This document shows, piece by piece, positions 61,804 to 64,000 of a stretch of DNA of 64,000 nucleotides. Location: contig NZ_CP082301.1 of the NCBI RefSeq assembly GCF_019880305.1, positions 5,022,001 to 5,086,000 of the forward strand, in the 5' to 3' direction. How positions within the stretch are numbered: the first letter of the stretch is position 1; every line of letters begins with the position of its first letter. The notes under the pieces were generated by a model. The model was given only the letters and a program-made list of their open reading frames with translations, did no database searches and had not been told where the DNA came from. The translations under genes were made by a program, and so were the position numbers. Source of the DNA: Streptomyces decoyicus (GTDB lineage: Bacteria > Actinomycetota > Actinomycetes > Streptomycetales > Streptomycetaceae).

Positions 61804-62238
61804 ATGAATTCCGGATGCGGTCCGGCTCATCCGGTACGAAAGCGAGCGAAAGGCTTCGAGCGCGTGTCGTTGAAGGTGGCAGAGGACGAAAAGGGCCCCT
61901 GGGCCGTACTCCAAGTGTCCGGGGAGATGGACCTGGTCACGTCACCGGCGGTGCGCCAGCATGTGCACGACGCGGTGGCGGACGGCCGGAGATCGCTGGT
62001 ACTCGATCTCTCCGAGGTGCGGTTCTGCGATTCCAGCGGTGTCGGCGTGCTGATCGCCGCCCGCCGTCTGATGCGCTCCTGTCAGGGGCGGTTGCGGCTG
62101 ATCCTGCCCGCGCAGGGCGCCGTGGACGGCTCGCACGTCAACCGTGTGCTGGCCGCGCTGGGCGTACGGCGGCTCTTCGAGGTCTACCCGGACCTGCGCA
62201 CCGCCGTCGACGAGGCGGCCGCACCGCTCTCCGCCTGA
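61804..62238 (+). CDS. STAS-domain anti-sigma factor antagonist
   Basis: A 144-residue STAS protein (SpoIIAA/BldG/RsbV-like). The conserved phosphorylatable serine region is VRFCDSSGVGVLIAARRLMR (Ser77 or Ser78). The strand-helix pattern (AVLQVSGEMDLVTSPAVRQH, RRSLVLDLSEV) matches the fold. It would bind and neutralise an anti-sigma factor when dephosphorylated. ATG at 61804 was chosen; GTG at 61864 gives a shorter protein starting VSLKVAED. It is encoded opposite to, and upstream of, the sigma/anti-sigma pair. Whether it controls that pair is not shown by sequence. Confidence 0.88.
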   Translation: MNSGCGPAHPVRKRAKGFERVSLKVAEDEKGPWAVLQVSGEMDLVTSPAVRQHVHDAVADGRRSLVLDLSEVRFCDSSGVGVLIAARRLMRSCQGRLRLILPAQGAVDGSHVNRVLAALGVRRLFEVYPDLRTAVDEAAAPLSA

Positions 62239-62242
62239 CACC

Positions 62243-62392
62243 TCCCGGGACGCGCCCCCGCCGGGATGTCCCTCCCGGGACGCGCCCCCTCCTGTTCACA
62301 CGAGCAGCCCTTCGCCTCGCACGGGCCTGCGGGCTCACGGCCTTCCGCTCACGGGCCTTCCGGCTCAACGGGCCTTCCGGCTCACGCGGCCC
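62243..62392 (+). repeat. Tandem and direct repeats between STAS and histidine kinase genes
   Basis: CCTCCCGGGACGCGCCCC occurs twice (about 62243 and 62271). Next, about four copies of a 16-bp CGGGCCTTCCGGCTCA unit lie at 62325-62392. The region lies between converging genes and is not coding. Confidence 0.65.
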
Positions 62393-62445
62393 CTTTGCCG
62401 CACTCGCGCCCTTCCGCTCATCCGCTCTGCCCGCGCCGGCCCGAT

Positions 62446-63732
62446 TCACCCCGCTCCGTACGGGAATTCCGCCCGTACGACGAAGCCGCCGTCGGAGGTC
62501 CGCCGCGCCTCCAGCGTCCCGCCGAGGCTCTGGGCGCGCTCGCGCAGCCCCACCAGGCCGTGCCCGCCCCCGGGAAGCGCAGGGACCGTCGCCGTCGCGT
62601 CCGGCGGCCCGTTCCGTATCTCCACCCGCAGCCCGTGCGTCGCACGGTTCTCGTCGGCCGCCTCCGCCCCGTCCGAGCCCTCGCCCCGCACCGCGTCCAC
62701 CGGATCCACCCGCACCCGCACCTGTGCCCCCGGTGCATGCTTGCGGACGTTGGTGAGCGCCTCCTGGACCGTACGGAAGGCCGCGCGCTCCACCGTCTTC
62801 GCCCCGCTCGCGCCGCCGGCCACCACACCGCCCTCGTACGTCACATCCAGCGCGCTCATCTCGATCAGCCGCGGCAGCTCCTCCAGATCGGGCTGGGGCG
62901 CCAGGCCCCGGGCCTCCGCCGCCTCGCCGCCGTCCGCCCGCAGCACGCCCACCATGTGCCGCAGTTCCTCCAGCGTCCGTACGGACAGCTCCCGGATGGT
63001 CCTGGCACCCGCACGCGCCTCCGCGTCGTCCGTGCTGACCTGCACCGCCCCCGCCTGAAGGCTGATCAGACTGACCTGATGGGCCACCACGTCGTGCATC
63101 TCGCGGGCGAGCCGGGCGCGTTCGGTGGTCTTGACCCGGTCCGCGAGCAGCCGGTCCTCACGGCGCAGGCTGCGGGTCAGGTCCTCGACGCGGGAGGCCA
63201 GTTCCCGGCGGGTGCGCACCAGCAGTCCCAGCGCGATGGGCGCGGCCGAGGTGACGCTCGCGTCGATCAGCACCAGGGTGTTCTCGCGGTACGCGGTGAG
63301 TTCGAGGTCGGAGATCGGATACGGGAAGAAGTGCGCGGCGATCAGCAGCAGCGCACAGATGCCGAGCCGGACCCGGCCGGGCCGGCGGGCGGCCAGGGTG
63401 TAGAGCGCGATCATCGGCGCGAACCAGATGTAGCCGATGTAGAGCCCGGGGAGGGTGAAGAGGAAGACCAGCAGCGGGAAGCGGCGGCGCATCAGCAGGG
63501 CCGCCGCGGCCACCATCGAGACGCCCACTTCCAGGTCGAACTCGACGCCGTTGACCAGCATCGCGTCGGCGATCGCGAGCAGCAACGGGACCGCCAGCGG
63601 CGCGGCCTTGCGCAGCCGCCGCCCCAGCGTCCCACGCGCCAGGGCCTGCCACACCGCGGTACCGCGCGCCGCCGGCCCCCGGCCGGCCGTCCGCGGGCCG
63701 CCGCCCCGTCTGCCGCTCCCGCCTCTCACCAC
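62446..63732 (-). CDS. Two-component sensor histidine kinase (NarL/DesK-type)
   Basis: A 428-residue kinase. Five to six membrane helices (about 45-172) form the sensor. The HisKA_3 dimerisation helix has the phospho-acceptor H213 in LAREMHDVVAHQVSL, and the HATPase_c domain has the N-box EALTNVRKHA and G-box GGGHGLVGLRERAQ. An acidic insertion (GEGSDGAEAADENRATHG) lies between the boxes. The GTG start at 63732 overlaps the response-regulator stop, so the pair is co-translated. The signal is unknown. Confidence 0.92.
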   Translation of the reverse strand: MVRGGSGRRGGGPRTAGRGPAARGTAVWQALARGTLGRRLRKAAPLAVPLLLAIADAMLVNGVEFDLEVGVSMVAAAALLMRRRFPLLVFLFTLPGLYIGYIWFAPMIALYTLAARRPGRVRLGICALLLIAAHFFPYPISDLELTAYRENTLVLIDASVTSAAPIALGLLVRTRRELASRVEDLTRSLRREDRLLADRVKTTERARLAREMHDVVAHQVSLISLQAGAVQVSTDDAEARAGARTIRELSVRTLEELRHMVGVLRADGGEAAEARGLAPQPDLEELPRLIEMSALDVTYEGGVVAGGASGAKTVERAAFRTVQEALTNVRKHAPGAQVRVRVDPVDAVRGEGSDGAEAADENRATHGLRVEIRNGPPDATATVPALPGGGHGLVGLRERAQSLGGTLEARRTSDGGFVVRAEFPYGAG

Positions 63733-64000
63733 GCACCCCGCGGATCGCCCGTCACCAGACCGGCACGGTCGGCGACGATCGCTGCCTGGATGCGGTTGAT
63801 CCCGCCCAATTTGCCCAGCAGGGCGCGCACATGGTCCTTGACCGTACTGGGGGCGAGCCCCATCCGGTCGGCAATCTGGGCGTTGCCCAGGCCCTCCCCG
63901 AGCAGGGCCAGCACCTGCGACTCCCGCGGCGTGAGCCCGCTCACCGCCCGGTTCGCGGCGGCTTGGTCCTCGGCGGTCAGATAGCCCCCGATCACCGCGC
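63726..64000 (-). CDS. LuxR/NarL-type response regulator (partial)
   Basis: The C-terminal 91 residues of a response regulator, cut by the window edge. The LuxR-type HTH is complete: LTPRESQVLALLGEGLGNAQ, IADRMGLAPSTVKDHVRALL. The receiver domain lies beyond position 64000. The stop overlaps the kinase start by 7 bp. It should bind DNA when phosphorylated by the neighbouring kinase. No partner regulon can be deduced. Confidence 0.88.
   Translation of the reverse strand, partial: AVIGGYLTAEDQAAANRAVSGLTPRESQVLALLGEGLGNAQIADRMGLAPSTVKDHVRALLGKLGGINRIQAAIVADRAGLVTGDPRGAW

Overview
The window is a 64-kb piece of a Streptomyces (or very close actinomycete) chromosome. The evidence is very high GC with GC-rich third codon positions, frequent GTG starts, many GTGA/ATGA start-stop overlaps, and typical Streptomyces families (a DmdR1-type DtxR regulator, an SCO4402-like protein, an SGM_5486-like micro-protein, a cinnamate-CoA ligase). 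From about 30 to 62 kb the gene order recalls, from memory, the SCO4380-SCO4410 core region of S. coelicolor. The window opens inside a purine permease gene and closes inside a response-regulator gene. No rRNA, tRNA, CRISPR array or intact prophage was seen.

Layout. 0-6 kb: NCS2 permease, ribbon-helix-helix protein, MarR/MFS pair, RNA 2',3'-cyclic phosphodiesterase, micro-protein, aldo/keto reductase. 5.5-7 kb: a decayed MFS exporter beside its intact TetR-type regulator. 7-10 kb: SGNH hydrolase, membrane-anchored propeller protein, small secreted protein, PPOX-type flavoprotein. 10-13 kb: TetR regulator divergent from a DrrA/DrrB-like ABC exporter, with two matching operators. 13-20 kb: serC, WYL regulator and FAD oxidoreductase, and a large FAD/Fe-S dehydrogenase. 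20.5-25.6 kb: an HTH-transmembrane-lectin protein, secreted peptide, GPP34 protein and LysR/EamA pair.

25.6-30 kb is an accessory island. A STAND/NLR-type ATPase with eleven nearly identical 42-residue TPRs is preceded by a two-helix membrane protein, and the two share a Gly/Ala/Thr-rich motif. The pair lies between a Tn3-family transposase relic and a serine-resolvase relic, all on the minus strand. This is the best candidate for a little-described system, possibly NLR signalling or phage defence.

30.2-40.8 kb is one tight eight-gene catabolic operon: DinB-like protein, AtuA-like protein, acyl-CoA carboxylase beta and alpha, acyl-CoA dehydrogenase, CoA ligase, enoyl-CoA hydratase, TetR. It appears to activate an organic acid to its CoA thioester, carboxylate and oxidise it. 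Citrate synthase and pdxH follow, divergently transcribed, after a large inverted repeat.

43.9-64 kb holds core regulatory and housekeeping genes: PAS/GAF sensor, SIS protein, dmdR1 with a long open antisense frame, a hydrolase-fold protein lacking its catalytic serine, an ABC transporter, a prim-pol-like protein, a TPR regulator, a Pro/Gln-rich membrane protein, a lipoprotein, SCO4402-like protein, purU, a sigma/anti-sigma pair, a STAS protein and a two-component system.
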